A stretch of 64,000 nucleotides of DNA, taken from assembly GCA_019918135.1 (NCBI GenBank), contig WBZZ01002454.1:1-64000 (forward strand), in the 5' to 3' direction. The notes below the pieces were generated by a model. The model made no database searches. It was given only the letters and a program-made list of their open reading frames with translations, and was not told where the DNA came from. Source of the DNA: Paulinella micropora. Its lineage: Eukaryota; Cercozoa; Imbricatea; Euglyphida; Paulinellidae. This document shows, piece after piece, positions 52,524 through 61,573 of this stretch. A program made the position numbers and the translations under genes. The stretch's first letter is position 1; each line of letters begins with the position of its first letter.

Positions 52524-53420
52524 GTTTTGACAGGACTTATCAAGATCGACCTCACAGAACTTACGATAGGACTTAGCCGAGCACGCCAACCAAGTCTGGG
52601 CAAGGAACGCCGCACTCCTAACGGTAGGGCTTACTAGCTCATCCAAATTTAATATTAACTTGAAACCGGAACGACCCACAACGGTATAAATCTGTTTACT
52701 GTATTGCTTACCACCTTTAGAAAATAAATTCCTCTTTAATTCCTTTCTCACCTTATCGCCTTTTTCAAATTCGTCAATTAAATGGTCCCGTTGAATTCGT
52801 TGTTTATTTTTGTTAACACCCTTAAATACATCTATCGGCCTATTTTGAATTGTTCTATGAAAACGCATATTATAAGCATCAACCATATCGTCAATATAAG
52901 TCAGCCAGTCGAAGTTTCCGTTAGTTTCGAATAGTATGTCTAACCATCTCCGTATTGTTCTTATAACCCGGTCAACGATCGCAAGCGCCCGGTGGTCGCC
53001 AACTTCAACTGTCCGGTGTTCGACGTTGTTGTCTCTGAAATAATCTTTGACTATTCCTTTGTATTCACTCCCGCTGTCGGTTGTGATGGATTCCGGAGTG
53101 TACGGTATAGATTTTAAAGCTAAATAAACTTCTTTCGCCGTTTTATTTTTTAGTGGTTTAATTATTAAAAATCGGCTGTGTGTGTCAATCCAAAACAACA
53201 TCCAAGCATAGCCTTTATTTCCTTTCTTGTCTTTCAACTTAGACATATCGGCTAGGTCTACAAATACTTGTTTAAGTGGTTTATCACACCATATCGTATT
53301 CCATTTATCAGTCGGCAATCTCTTCTGATATTGGATTTCTAATGCTTGTTGTTCCTTTCTTTCATCTTCATCTTCACCTCCGGGTTCGTTGTTTTGTGGA
53401 TTGCTATGTTTGTAGTCCAT
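52392..53420 (-). pseudogene. Retroviral-type (rve) integrase of the PLV
   Basis: Polinton-type DDE integrase. Residues 1-30 are an acidic N-terminus. The core has the first Asp in QVFVDLADMSKLKD, the second in ESITTDSGSEYKG, and the third acidic position as Asp in HRALAIVDRVIRTIRRWL, where Glu is the usual catalytic residue of retroviral enzymes. DAYNMRFHRTIQNRPIDVF and FEKGDKVRKELKRN (chromo/SH3-like region) follow. After FKLILNLDE (about residue 259, nt 52642) the frame runs into foreign sequence to 52392. The gene starts right after the F-box-like gene (stop 53421-53423, ATG 53418-53420). It would insert viral DNA into the host genome. Confidence 0.8.
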
Positions 53421-53681
53421 CTAATACTTAATGACACCTAATGCTGTATCCTTATATATATTAATCTTTCTTTTTTTTTCTAGTTCAAAACAATAATTAG
53501 AACAAAACTCATAAGTATAAAATCGGTCAAAACTGTCATCAATCGCCGTAATCTGTCTATTAGCTAAGCACAAGCTCAATCCACACACATAACAGCTATC
53601 GAAGTCATACTCACGATGATTATATAGATAGTCCATAATGTGTAAACGAACATCAAGCGGTAAATTTTTTATACGATCCAT
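53421..53681 (-). CDS. F-box-like protein with zinc-binding cysteines (PLV)
   Basis: 86 residues. The N-terminus, IKNLPLDVRLHIMDYLYN, has the spacing of an F-box (LP.ev...Il.yL). Two CxxC/CxxxC-type pairs follow (CYVCGLSLC and FCSNYC), enough for one zinc ribbon. F-box proteins recruit substrates to SCF ubiquitin ligases, and large DNA viruses of protists often encode them; here this is a motif-level inference. Its ATG overlaps the stop of the upstream gene by one base (TAATG), and it is followed without gap by integrase. Confidence 0.55.
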   Translation of the reverse strand: MDRIKNLPLDVRLHIMDYLYNHREYDFDSCYVCGLSLCLANRQITAIDDSFDRFYTYEFCSNYCFELEKKRKINIYKDTALGVIKY

Positions 53682-54205
53682 TAACTATATTTAGAACTTG
53701 AGAAAATTTTAGATGTATCATTATTTTCTTTTTTTGGTTTCTCGGGTTGTTGGTTATAAACATTAACTGATATGTTTGATTTCTTACCTTTACCCTTCTT
53801 CGGCTGAGGCTCTTCCTCTTCTTCCTCCTCGCTATCGTCGCTGTCCTCGCTCTCTTCCACTTTCTTTTTTACCACTTTCTTCGCCTTCTTCTGTTTAGTC
53901 TTAAGTTTCATACCCGCAACACGTCGCGCAACGATATCTACAAAGTCCTGTTCGACCTCTTCCTCGTCCGAACTGCTTTCTTCAATCTGCTCGCCATCTC
54001 TGCCATCTATCATATCCCTCGCCAACTGCTTCTTAGACACGTGGTCCATCCGCTGTTCCTCCGTCATTTCTTTCACATTCTTAGCCTCTTCCTCCGCTAG
54101 TAATTCCTTAGCCCTTTCAATCTTTCTCTGCCTCGCATATTGCTTCTTCATTACAGTCGCTTTTTCAAGGTTCTTTATGGCAATCTCTCTATTACCTCTC
54201 GGCAT
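53681..54205 (-). CDS. Highly charged protein of unknown function (PLV)
   Basis: 174 residues with alternating basic and acidic runs: a basic helical N-terminus (MKKQYARQRKIERAKELLAE), an acidic SSSDEEEVEQDF patch, the basic KLKTKQKKAKKVVKKK and then DSDDSEEEEEEE. It ends with SKIFSSSKYS. It is probably disordered or coiled-coil and nucleic-acid binding. It is the first gene of the leftward group and shares a 119-bp divergent promoter region with the fibre gene. Confidence 0.6.
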   Translation of the reverse strand: MPRGNREIAIKNLEKATVMKKQYARQRKIERAKELLAEEEAKNVKEMTEEQRMDHVSKKQLARDMIDGRDGEQIEESSSDEEEVEQDFVDIVARRVAGMKLKTKQKKAKKVVKKKVEESEDSDDSEEEEEEEPQPKKGKGKKSNISVNVYNQQPEKPKKENNDTSKIFSSSKYS

Positions 54206-54324
54206 TCTCGGTTATATATGTAACCAAAAATAATTTTTATTCTGATTAATTATTATCCAATATATAGCAGAGACTCCGCCTCCGCACCTCCGCGGGTTTT
54301 GGTGAAGCTTTTTCAAAAGGTTCA
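54206..54324. promoter_or_regulatory. Divergent intergenic region between leftward and rightward PLV genes
   Basis: It contains TATATATGTAACC close to the leftward start and CAATATATAGC centrally, both TATA-like. It also holds a GC-rich segment (54267-54304) whose reverse complement recurs at 60388-60422. No other gene fits, so both gene groups must be driven from here. Confidence 0.5.
54267..54304 (-). repeat. GC-rich motif, inverted copy of 60388-60422
   Basis: The reverse complement reads CACCAAAA, a variable short spacer, then GGAGGTGCGGAGGCGGAG and TCTCTGC. The copy at 60388-60422 differs by one base in the 25-nt core and in the spacer length. The two lie about 6.1 kb apart and in opposite orientation. 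Both are at gene starts. Confidence 0.65.
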
Positions 54325-56358
54325 ATGAGTCAATATAAATCTCTCTTAGGCTTGAATGAAATCTCCACAGATAGCCTTTCAATCGCAAACTTAGACTTAA
54401 CGAACACTAATATTACGGGCTTAAATACAGACAGGGTGCCAGAAGATGCTGACCCCGTAAATCTTTATTTTACTGACAGCCGATTTGACACACGACTGGC
54501 TAGCAAAAACACGGGAGACGTTAAAGAAAGAAAAAATTTATACTACATCGAGCAACGGGTTTCAAATAATGCTGATGTCTATGTCTCAACTCGACACCGC
54601 TCTAATACATCTAATCCTCATCAAACCAGCCTATATAATCTGATATATACAAACATATCAGCACAAACGGTTGGACAATACTTAACATATAATGATGTAG
54701 ACGGTAAATGGAGGAATACCTACCTCGGGTCAATTGACACACTCTCCGATGTAGTCATAACAGCACCAATCGCCGCGAATAGTTATCTTACATACAATAC
54801 ATTCAACTGGGTAAATAAAACATTTCCGATAAGTGTGGACGAGTCAGGCAACATTAGTATGCTAGGGACTTTAAACATAACAGGAGTAAATTTACTAAAT
54901 ACAAAAGATGTCGATACTTGGATAACAGAGCACGAGGCAAATAATGATAAAGTGTCTGCGGATGGTTCAATAGACACACACAGCGATGTGTTAATTACGG
55001 GCACACCCGCAGACAATCAACTGCTTATTTACAGCACGGGACAATGGAGAAATGTTGCTTCACCTTTTCTTAGACTAGATGGAACGGCAAACATGACTGG
55101 GGCGCTAAATATGAACAGTCAAAATATAACGAATGTGGGATCGCTAAATGGTAGAGTCGTCTCGACTTTGTTTACAGAGCATGATGCGAACAAGGCGAAA
55201 GTGTCAGCAGATGGTAGCATAGACACACACAGCGATGTTATCATATCAACTGCGGCAGACAATCAATTACTTATTTACAGCACGGGACAATGGAGAAATG
55301 TTGCTTCACCTTTTCTTAGATTAGACGGCACTGCCAATATGACGGGCGGATTAAACATGAATAGTCAAAACATTACGAATGTGGGTTCGCTAAATGGGCG
55401 AGTTGTTTCAACCTTATTTACAGAACATGACGCTAATAAAGCGAAAGTGTCAGCAGATGGTTCAATTGATACACACAGCGATGTTATCATATCATCTGCG
55501 GCAGACAATCAACTACTTATTTATAGCACTGGACAATGGAGAAATGTTGCTTCACCTTTTCTTAGATTAGACGGCACTGCCAATATGACGGGCGGATTAA
55601 ACATGAATAGTCAAAATATAACAAATGTGGGCTCACTAAATGGGAGAGTTGTCTCAACTTTATTTACAGAGCACGATGCGAACAAAGCGAAAGTGTCGGC
55701 GGATGGTAGTATTGACACACATAGCGATGTTATCATATCAACTGCGGCAGACAATCAATTGCTTATCTATTCAACAGGTCAATGGCGAAACCAGAACTCT
55801 CCATTTCTAAGATTAGATGGAACAGCAAACATGACGGGTGGATTAAATATGAATAGTCAAAATATTACAAATACGGGCTCGCTAAATGGTAGAGTCGTTT
55901 CGACTTTGTTTACAGAGCACGATGCGAACGAGGCGAAAGTTTCCGCCGATGGGTCAATTGATACACACAGCGATGTAGTAATAACGACACCAGAGAATGG
56001 TCAATTATTGGCATATAATGGAACAAACTGGGTAAATTCCACAGGGTCATTAGCCTTTCTTGCTTTATCAGGTGGAACAATGACAGGGGATATAAAATAC
56101 GGAGCTTCTGCTTTTACTCTATACACAGCACCGCAGGCTATGACGGCGAACAATTCAGGGGGCTTTATTGCTTCTGCTTCTGATGAATACAATCCAGCAT
56201 ATTACGCTTTTAATGCCAGTCAGAACGATTATTGGACTACGGCTATATATTACAACGACACGACGGGAGTTTATAATAGAACACCAGCAACAACAAACAT
56301 GTGGGGAGGTGTTGGATATACTGGCGAATATATAAAGATTGATTTAGGAGCGATATAA
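54325..56358 (+). CDS. Fibre protein, N-terminal part with 82-residue tandem repeats (PLV)
   Basis: 677 codons. About residues 210-620 consist of four and a half near-identical units of 82-83 residues (VSADGSIDTHSDVIIS..., QWRNVASPFLRLDGTANMTG, LNMNSQNITNVGSLNGRVVS), encoded by 246-nt DNA repeats. Such LxMNxQxITNVG repeats form trimeric beta-structured shafts in viral and phage fibres. The end (YNPAYYAFNASQNDYW, GEYIKIDLGAI) is the first half of a discoidin-like (F5/8C) domain, cut by TAA at 56356-56358. The same frame goes on with the rest of that domain, so the stop is probably secondary. Receptor binding at the particle surface is the likely role. Confidence 0.75.
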   Translation: MSQYKSLLGLNEISTDSLSIANLDLTNTNITGLNTDRVPEDADPVNLYFTDSRFDTRLASKNTGDVKERKNLYYIEQRVSNNADVYVSTRHRSNTSNPHQTSLYNLIYTNISAQTVGQYLTYNDVDGKWRNTYLGSIDTLSDVVITAPIAANSYLTYNTFNWVNKTFPISVDESGNISMLGTLNITGVNLLNTKDVDTWITEHEANNDKVSADGSIDTHSDVLITGTPADNQLLIYSTGQWRNVASPFLRLDGTANMTGALNMNSQNITNVGSLNGRVVSTLFTEHDANKAKVSADGSIDTHSDVIISTAADNQLLIYSTGQWRNVASPFLRLDGTANMTGGLNMNSQNITNVGSLNGRVVSTLFTEHDANKAKVSADGSIDTHSDVIISSAADNQLLIYSTGQWRNVASPFLRLDGTANMTGGLNMNSQNITNVGSLNGRVVSTLFTEHDANKAKVSADGSIDTHSDVIISTAADNQLLIYSTGQWRNQNSPFLRLDGTANMTGGLNMNSQNITNTGSLNGRVVSTLFTEHDANEAKVSADGSIDTHSDVVITTPENGQLLAYNGTNWVNSTGSLAFLALSGGTMTGDIKYGASAFTLYTAPQAMTANNSGGFIASASDEYNPAYYAFNASQNDYWTTAIYYNDTTGVYNRTPATTNMWGGVGYTGEYIKIDLGAI

Positions 56359-56940
56359 AGGATAAAAACATATTATGTCAGGTCTTCGTCTGCTAATTAC
56401 ATTGAAACAACCCCAAGTATTTGGTATGTGGGAACCAGTGCGGATAATATTACATACACATTATGGGATAGCAGGAGCGGAGAGGCTTGGGCGAGCCAAA
56501 CGACGAAAACATATTCACCCGCTTCAAATGCTACCGCTAGATACGTCATATTAGTCGTGAATAAGACAGGGAGTGGAGGAACTTCACTTTGAAGCCAACC
56601 ACGTATAGCCAGTTTGTATTTTGATTATGAGACTTTTAATTATGACATAACAAATATTAGAAATATGACGGGCTACACACTGACAACGAGCGGAACAATA
56701 ACGGCAAGCGGTTTAATAACAGCGAGTGCGGGTATATCTACAACTACATTATCAGCAAGCGGGGCGATAACAGCTAATGCGGGAGTTGATATGAAAAGTC
56801 AAATTTTATCAAACTTAGCCACTCCATCGGCTTCAACAGACGGAGCAAATAAAACTTATGTGGATACATTAGACGGACAGAATGTGAAATTAACTGGAAC
56901 CCAAACAATGTCAGGGACAAAAGATTTAGCGGAATATTAG
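56359..56940 (+). pseudogene. Fibre protein, middle part (PLV)
   Basis: In the same frame as the N-terminal part. The second half of the discoidin-like domain (SIWYVGTSADNITYTLWDSR, ARYVILVVNKTGSG) is ended by TGA at 56590-56592. It is followed by a beta-shaft region (GTITASGLITASAGISTTTL, MKSQILSNLATPSASTDGAN) to TAG at 56938-56940. A frame change near 56930 leads into the C-terminal part. Confidence 0.65.
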
Positions 56941-58211
56941 CGACTTCTCTTGGTGTCCCGTGTATAGTAGGAAGGAATACAAAGGGAACAGCCGCAACAG
57001 GTGGATTAGAATTATATGGCACGGCTTCTAATATGAATGGACCACACATACAAGCATTTGTTCATAATTCCGTTTATCCCACTTTTCAATTATTGAACTG
57101 GGGGCAAGATAATATTAATTTGTATTTTGATTGTTATTACAACGGCACGAACATATTATCTTCAAACACATCATCTAATTTCCAAATAGCGAAATACTCA
57201 AACAAACTCAGTTTTAATTACAAAAATGGTGGAACACTTGGTCAAGCAATAACAATGAGTGAAGCGATGAACATAAGTAATGCGGGGGTGATAACAGCGA
57301 ATGCGGGTATGAAAATAGGAATTCAAGCACAAACAGACGGGGGGAATACGAGAGGAATATTTATGTGGGATGCTAGTGATTCAAACTGGGGGATTTATAT
57401 GGCGACTTCTGGGACGAATACAGCATTAAGTGGAACAGCAACAGCACCAGCAGCAAATGGTATAACTGCTCATGCTACAAGATTTAGGGCTGGTAATGGT
57501 TCAACAACTGGTTTTATATGGGAAAATCACACGAATAATGCCTTAATGTCGTTGAGAGGAAGCGATGGTTATTTATGGTGCGCGGGTGGTATAACATCGA
57601 GCGCATCTATTGTAATGAATGACACAACATCTACGCTTTACTTTGTAGACGGCACGACAACTACATGTGGTATATGTTGGAGTGACACTAACCACGGCAT
57701 ATTTTGTAAGAGAAACTCAGATCAAATGAATTTTAAGGAATACGGTACTTGTTATTTTCAAACCACAGGTTCAAACACGAGAGCAACACTTACAAGCGCT
57801 GGTATTATTAATACTTCTGACAGGCGACATAAAACCGACATAAGGGAAACCAAATTCTGCGGTTTAGATTTTATCAATGCTCTTAAACCAAAGTGCTTCA
57901 AACTTAGAGAATCAAAAAGAGAGAACTGCGGATTTATTGCTCAGGATATTGAAGAATTAGTTGAAAAAAATTTAATATGTTTTAATCCAGTTGAAGACCA
58001 TAAAGTGTCAAAAGATGACGGGACAACACAAGAATTAAAAACAATGAATTATTTTGATTTAATAGCACCAATAGTTAAGGCGACACAGGAGTTATCAGAA
58101 AAGGTGATTAATTTAGAAAAAGAAAATAAAACTTTACTTAATATACTACAAGACCAAGCAAACCAACTAGCAGAACTGAGAGCAGTCGTATTTCCTCCAA
58201 ATGCCTCCTAG
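56930..58211 (+). CDS. Fibre protein, C-terminal part with Peptidase_S74 chaperone (PLV)
   Basis: The open frame starts upstream of the first ATG at 57033 (ATSLGVPCIVGRNTKGTAAT precedes it), so it is the frameshifted continuation of the fibre. A beta-rich shaft and tip are followed by the intramolecular chaperone/auto-protease domain: INTSDRRHKTDIRETKFCG (Ser-Lys dyad expected in SDRRxK), GLDFINALKPKCFKLRE and ENCGFIAQDIEELVE. A C-terminal coiled coil (LSEKVINLEKENKTLLNILQ) follows. S74 domains trimerise phage endosialidase-type and giant-virus fibres and are cleaved off. It overlaps the next gene by 11 nt. Confidence 0.8.
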
Positions 58212-58542
58212 ATTACACCCGCCACCACCAATCATAGAAGTAGATGGCGACCTCACACCAGAGTTGAGAAATAGGGTATTAGATGTCCAAATTAAGCAGG
58301 AAGAAAAAAAGTTAGACCACGAATACGAGGACAGCTGGGATTGCTGTTTGACTAAGCGAAAAACAGACAGCCGACTTATTAAATACTTATTTCAAATGGG
58401 TATCATTATTGCCATTATTACTCTTTGTATCGTTAGGCTGTCTGAAAAGAACTTACCGTGTGAGGTTGCTAACACTTATGTCGGAATTTTGACATTACTC
58501 ATCGGCATTTGCCTTCCATCGCCTTCTAGCTCGAAGAAATGA
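58201..58542 (+). CDS. Small membrane protein with two TM helices (PLV)
   Basis: 113 residues. A Pro-rich N-terminus (MPPRLHPPPPIIEVDGDL) and a charged helix are followed by two hydrophobic segments (LFQMGIIIAIITLCIV and TYVGILTLLIGICLP). A short Ser/Lys tail ends it. Its start overlaps the fibre gene, and its end overlaps the minus-strand Cys-rich gene by 48 nt. A role in fibre anchoring or in membranes is possible, but nothing in the sequence proves it. Confidence 0.6.
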   Translation: MPPRLHPPPPIIEVDGDLTPELRNRVLDVQIKQEEKKLDHEYEDSWDCCLTKRKTDSRLIKYLFQMGIIIAIITLCIVRLSEKNLPCEVANTYVGILTLLIGICLPSPSSSKK

Positions 58543-58773
58543 ACACTCATACAAATAGACTTTATACCACGAAGCATCATTTGAACAAATTAAAGGTTTA
58601 GCTTCATCAAAACTAATACACCAATCACTCATCGGCTTATACACACATCCTTTTTCAATACACCACACACAGCTTTCATTTTTTTTATCGCTGTACCTGC
58701 TATAAAAGTCGCAGGCGGTCCGAGCAGAAATATTAATTAATAAAAAGTTTATGAGCATTAGTATAGAGCGCAT
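58495..58773 (-). CDS. Secreted cysteine-rich protein, PSI-like (PLV)
   Basis: 92 residues. MRSILMLINFLLINISARTA has the features of a signal peptide. The mature part has CDFYSRYSDKKNESCVWCIE, then GCVYKPMSDWC and CSND, a pattern resembling PSI (plexin-semaphorin-integrin) disulfide domains. Eight cysteines are present. It is the only minus-strand gene in the right half and starts 5 bp from the next plus-strand gene. Secreted or virion-surface function is inferred. Confidence 0.5.
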   Translation of the reverse strand: MRSILMLINFLLINISARTACDFYSRYSDKKNESCVWCIEKGCVYKPMSDWCISFDEAKPLICSNDASWYKVYLYECSFLRARRRWKANADE

Positions 58774-58778
58774 CGCAA

Positions 58779-59148
58779 ATGACTGACTATAAATATCAGC
58801 GAATTATTTTTCTGAGTAATGATTTTCCAGGAGGGGTTAATGGTAGCAAGATATTTGACAAAACCATTAGAATGAACTTTACACCGACTAGAATGAATGT
58901 TAAGTTTATCCACTATATGAATGATATGACTGAAACGAAAACAAAAATCCTTCATATGGACCGCATCGGGATAATTGGCACATTCGCAGACAGCAACATC
59001 GCAAACATTTCAAATCTCAGCTACAACTTAGGAGTAGTAGGCTGGACCGACGGGCAATACATTTAGAGTGCTTAAAACAGACAATGGTAGTATTGAGACT
59101 GACCAGCTAGCTGGAAGAATTGTTATTTGTTTAGAATTTCTCGGTTGA
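58779..59148 (+). pseudogene. Unrecognised protein, one frameshift (PLV)
   Basis: It starts MTDYKYQRIIFLSNDFPGGV, beta-rich, and is open to TAG at 59064-59066. Just before the stop the other frame takes over with FRVLKTDNGSIETDQLAGRI and VICLEFLG up to TGA at 59146-59148, so one extra base near 59053 explains the break. About 120 residues if whole. Placed between the fibre cluster and the ATPase, it may be a minor structural protein; no family recognised. Confidence 0.5.
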
Positions 59149-59162
59149 CAAAATATAGAGTG

Positions 59163-59987
59163 ATGGAAAAAATTAACGATATACGAGTGAAACCAGTTAA
59201 GCAAAACGGAGATGGAGACAAGTTGGCAAAAGGATATAAGTTATTTGATGAGCCGTTCGCTAATATTTTTCTTCTCGCTCGCAAGAAGAGCGGTAAGACG
59301 ACCGCACTGTTCGAAATCTTGAAAAGAACGACCGACAAAAAGACCCGCATTGTTATTATTGCCAGCACGATACACAAGGACCACATCTACAAAGAAATGG
59401 TTAAGCACTTCAAGAAGAAGGGAAACCCGATGGCTATATACACATATTTGAAAACGGACGGCTACAGCGTGATTGATTATGAATTAGACAAGCTCAACAA
59501 GCCAGACGAAGAGCAAGAAGAAGGCGAGATTGTACAGGATGGTAAAGAGGAAGTAGAAAAGCCGAAGTTTTTATATTTCGGAAAAGAGGAAGAGAAGAAG
59601 CAGAGACAAGCGCTAGCTGAGAGACCGAGCAAATACATCACACCAGAAGTCGTGTTCGTGTTAGATGACCTAGGCTCAGGCTTGAGAGATAAGTCCGTCA
59701 GTGACCTGTTGAAAAAAAATAGACACTACAAGTCAAAAGTGATTATGAGCTCGCAGTATCTAAACGACTTACGGCCTGAGGCGATTAAACAGCTGGACTA
59801 CCTCCTTATTTTTCCTGGTCAGAGTGTTGATAAAATAGAGCTCGTGTATAAGCATCTGGACCTCGGCTACGACCTCGACTACTTCATTGAAAAATATCAC
59901 GAGGCGACGAAAGAGAGGTTTAACTTTTTGTATGTGGATGCGGTTTCTGATGAACTAAGGCAAAATTTTAATAAACGATTTTTATGA
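59163..59987 (+). CDS. Packaging ATPase, A32/FtsK-HerA type (PLV)
   Basis: About 275 residues. Walker A is in FLLARKKSGKTTALFEIL and Walker B in PEVVFVLDDLGSGLRD. A likely sensor region, VIMSSQYLNDLRPEAIKQLD, and LLIFPGQSVDKIELVYKH follow. This is the genome-packaging ATPase that pumps DNA into the capsid in polintons, PLVs and virophages. The start is taken as ATG 59163 (MEKINDIRVKPVKQNGDGDK); the frame is open to 59127 without ATG. An acidic insertion (DEEQEEGEIVQDGKEEVEKP) splits the domain. Intact, unlike most neighbours. It overlaps the next open frame by 4 nt. Confidence 0.9.
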   Translation: MEKINDIRVKPVKQNGDGDKLAKGYKLFDEPFANIFLLARKKSGKTTALFEILKRTTDKKTRIVIIASTIHKDHIYKEMVKHFKKKGNPMAIYTYLKTDGYSVIDYELDKLNKPDEEQEEGEIVQDGKEEVEKPKFLYFGKEEEKKQRQALAERPSKYITPEVVFVLDDLGSGLRDKSVSDLLKKNRHYKSKVIMSSQYLNDLRPEAIKQLDYLLIFPGQSVDKIELVYKHLDLGYDLDYFIEKYHEATKERFNFLYVDAVSDELRQNFNKRFL

Positions 59988-60022
59988 ATTTATTATTAAT
60001 TATTTTTTTTCCATATATTATA

Positions 60023-60349
60023 ATGGTCGTGAAAACAACAAGGGTTGAAGTCATTCCAACAGTCGGAAAAATAACAAGAAACTCAAACACAATGGCGGGC
60101 GGAAAAAAGAAAACTGGTCGCAAGAAACAAAAGGGTTGTGGTCAAAAGGGAGGGAAAACAAACTGGGAAAAGGTCGGCAATACATTTAGGTCTATTAATA
60201 ACTATTTGAAAAAAGACAAAATAATCTCTCGCTTAGCTGGAGCTTTGGATAGAGTTGGCGTTCCTTATGCTGACAAAGTTCAAAAGGTTGCGAGCGATAT
60301 GGGATACGGCAAGCAACGAGGTCGTGGAGCACTTAAATTTAAATATTAA
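60023..60349 (+). CDS. Small basic, core-like protein (PLV)
   Basis: About 108 residues from ATG 60023 (MVVKTTRVEVIPTVGKITRN); an upstream start at 59984 would add a hydrophobic leader. A GGKKKTGRKKQKGCGQKGG block gives strong positive charge, and the C-terminus ends QRGRGALKFKY. By size, charge and location between ATPase and protease it may be a DNA-condensing core protein of the adenovirus pVII/pX type. That is inference from position, not from homology. Confidence 0.6.
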   Translation: MVVKTTRVEVIPTVGKITRNSNTMAGGKKKTGRKKQKGCGQKGGKTNWEKVGNTFRSINNYLKKDKIISRLAGALDRVGVPYADKVQKVASDMGYGKQRGRGALKFKY

Positions 60350-60382
60350 ACTAAACTTTTAATTATTTTTTTACATTAATAT

Positions 60383-61573
60383 ATGAACACCAAAAATGGA
60401 GGTGCGGAGGCGAAGTCTCTGCGTATGAAGACCAAAACAGGAGGACGAAAGAAAACTAAGCAACGACCGCCGAGGATATACAGAACGGAGGATGGTCGGC
60501 CATATATCAAAGTAAAAGGTAAGAGAGCATATCTAAACTTCGGAAAGAAAACAAATGACTCATCAACACTTCAAATCGTTAAGCTATTTATGAAATATTT
60601 AGGAAGACCGAAGAGGGCGAAGACGAAGAAGGAAGACTTAAGAAAAGTTCAAAGCTTGTCGGAGATTGAACAGAACACAAGAATGGCTATTCAAGACCAC
60701 TTAGATAAACTCAAGCAGGAGAAATATGAAAAAATAGAAGCCATAGACAAGAAGGAGAAAGCGGACATTGAAGAAAAAGACCAGGAAAGGAAGAGGCAAC
60801 ACCGCAAAGAATTAGCCGACATACAAGAAAGACAGGACGAAAAGGATAGAGGACTCAGGAAAGAGAAACGACTTATTGAGGAATTACGGAGAACTAAGCA
60901 AGGACTATTAACAGCACCTGTCGAAGAAAAAACGCCAAAAAAACACACTCCAAAATCATCTCCAAGCGGAATAACTGATATAACTGATGAAGTAAACAAG
61001 CAAGCAAAAGATTTGAAAGACGAACAGAGAAAAAGAATTATTGACGCTATGTTTACAAAGGGTATGAGAAGAATGCGAGCAAATGTTGGAAAACCTAAAA
61101 ATAGCTCCGTAGTATCCAGTCTCATAAAAGCAGGCATTGATATTAAAATTGTAAAACCAAAAGGTAAAAAGAAAAATTATTCAGAGACATTGAAACAATG
61201 GTTATACGCTCAAAAATTTACCGAAAACATAACTTCTCCCGATGAAGGCTGGGACAAACTCGATAAACTTCTAAAAGAGAAGAAAGCGCCACAGACAAAA
61301 AAACCTCCAACCACACCGCTACAACAACCAACCCCTAATTCACCCGAGGCTAAACAGCTAATATTTGAGTTGACCCAGGGACAAGCACCAGCAACACCAC
61401 AAGCAGACACACAACCACCGCCAGATACACAACCCACAATAGACACACAACCACCACCCGACGCTCCTCAAGATGGAACAGGCAAAGGATTAATGACGCA
61501 CGAAATAAATGAGATTATGAAAAACATAAGTGGTTTCTCGGCACAGTTCCCAGCGACCAGCTCAACACTTTGA
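60383..61573 (+). CDS. Charged coiled-coil protein running into the protease N-terminus (PLV)
   Basis: 396 residues. A basic N-terminus (KTKTGGRKKTKQRPPRIYRT, RPYIKVKGKRAYLNFGKKTN), a long coiled coil (residues 95-180), a second helical part (RIIDAMFTKGMRRMRANVGK) and a Pro/Thr/Gln-rich linker are seen. It ends GLMTHEINEIMKNISGF, which is the conserved start of PLV/adenain-type proteases, then terminates at TGA 61571-61573 after a frame change. A single protein joining this region to the protease is likely in the intact virus. Confidence 0.65.
   Translation: MNTKNGGAEAKSLRMKTKTGGRKKTKQRPPRIYRTEDGRPYIKVKGKRAYLNFGKKTNDSSTLQIVKLFMKYLGRPKRAKTKKEDLRKVQSLSEIEQNTRMAIQDHLDKLKQEKYEKIEAIDKKEKADIEEKDQERKRQHRKELADIQERQDEKDRGLRKEKRLIEELRRTKQGLLTAPVEEKTPKKHTPKSSPSGITDITDEVNKQAKDLKDEQRKRIIDAMFTKGMRRMRANVGKPKNSSVVSSLIKAGIDIKIVKPKGKKKNYSETLKQWLYAQKFTENITSPDEGWDKLDKLLKEKKAPQTKKPPTTPLQQPTPNSPEAKQLIFELTQGQAPATPQADTQPPPDTQPTIDTQPPPDAPQDGTGKGLMTHEINEIMKNISGFSAQFPATSSTL
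60388..60422 (+). repeat. GC-rich motif, inverted copy of 54267-54304
   Basis: It lies within the first 14 codons of the coiled-coil gene and encodes KNGGAEAKSLR-like sequence there. The match to the fibre promoter region is too long to be chance in AT-rich DNA. Confidence 0.65.

Noticed and set aside
54783..55016. Minus-strand frame inside the fibre gene
   Set aside because: Antisense to the repeat-rich fibre frame, which is long and domain-supported.
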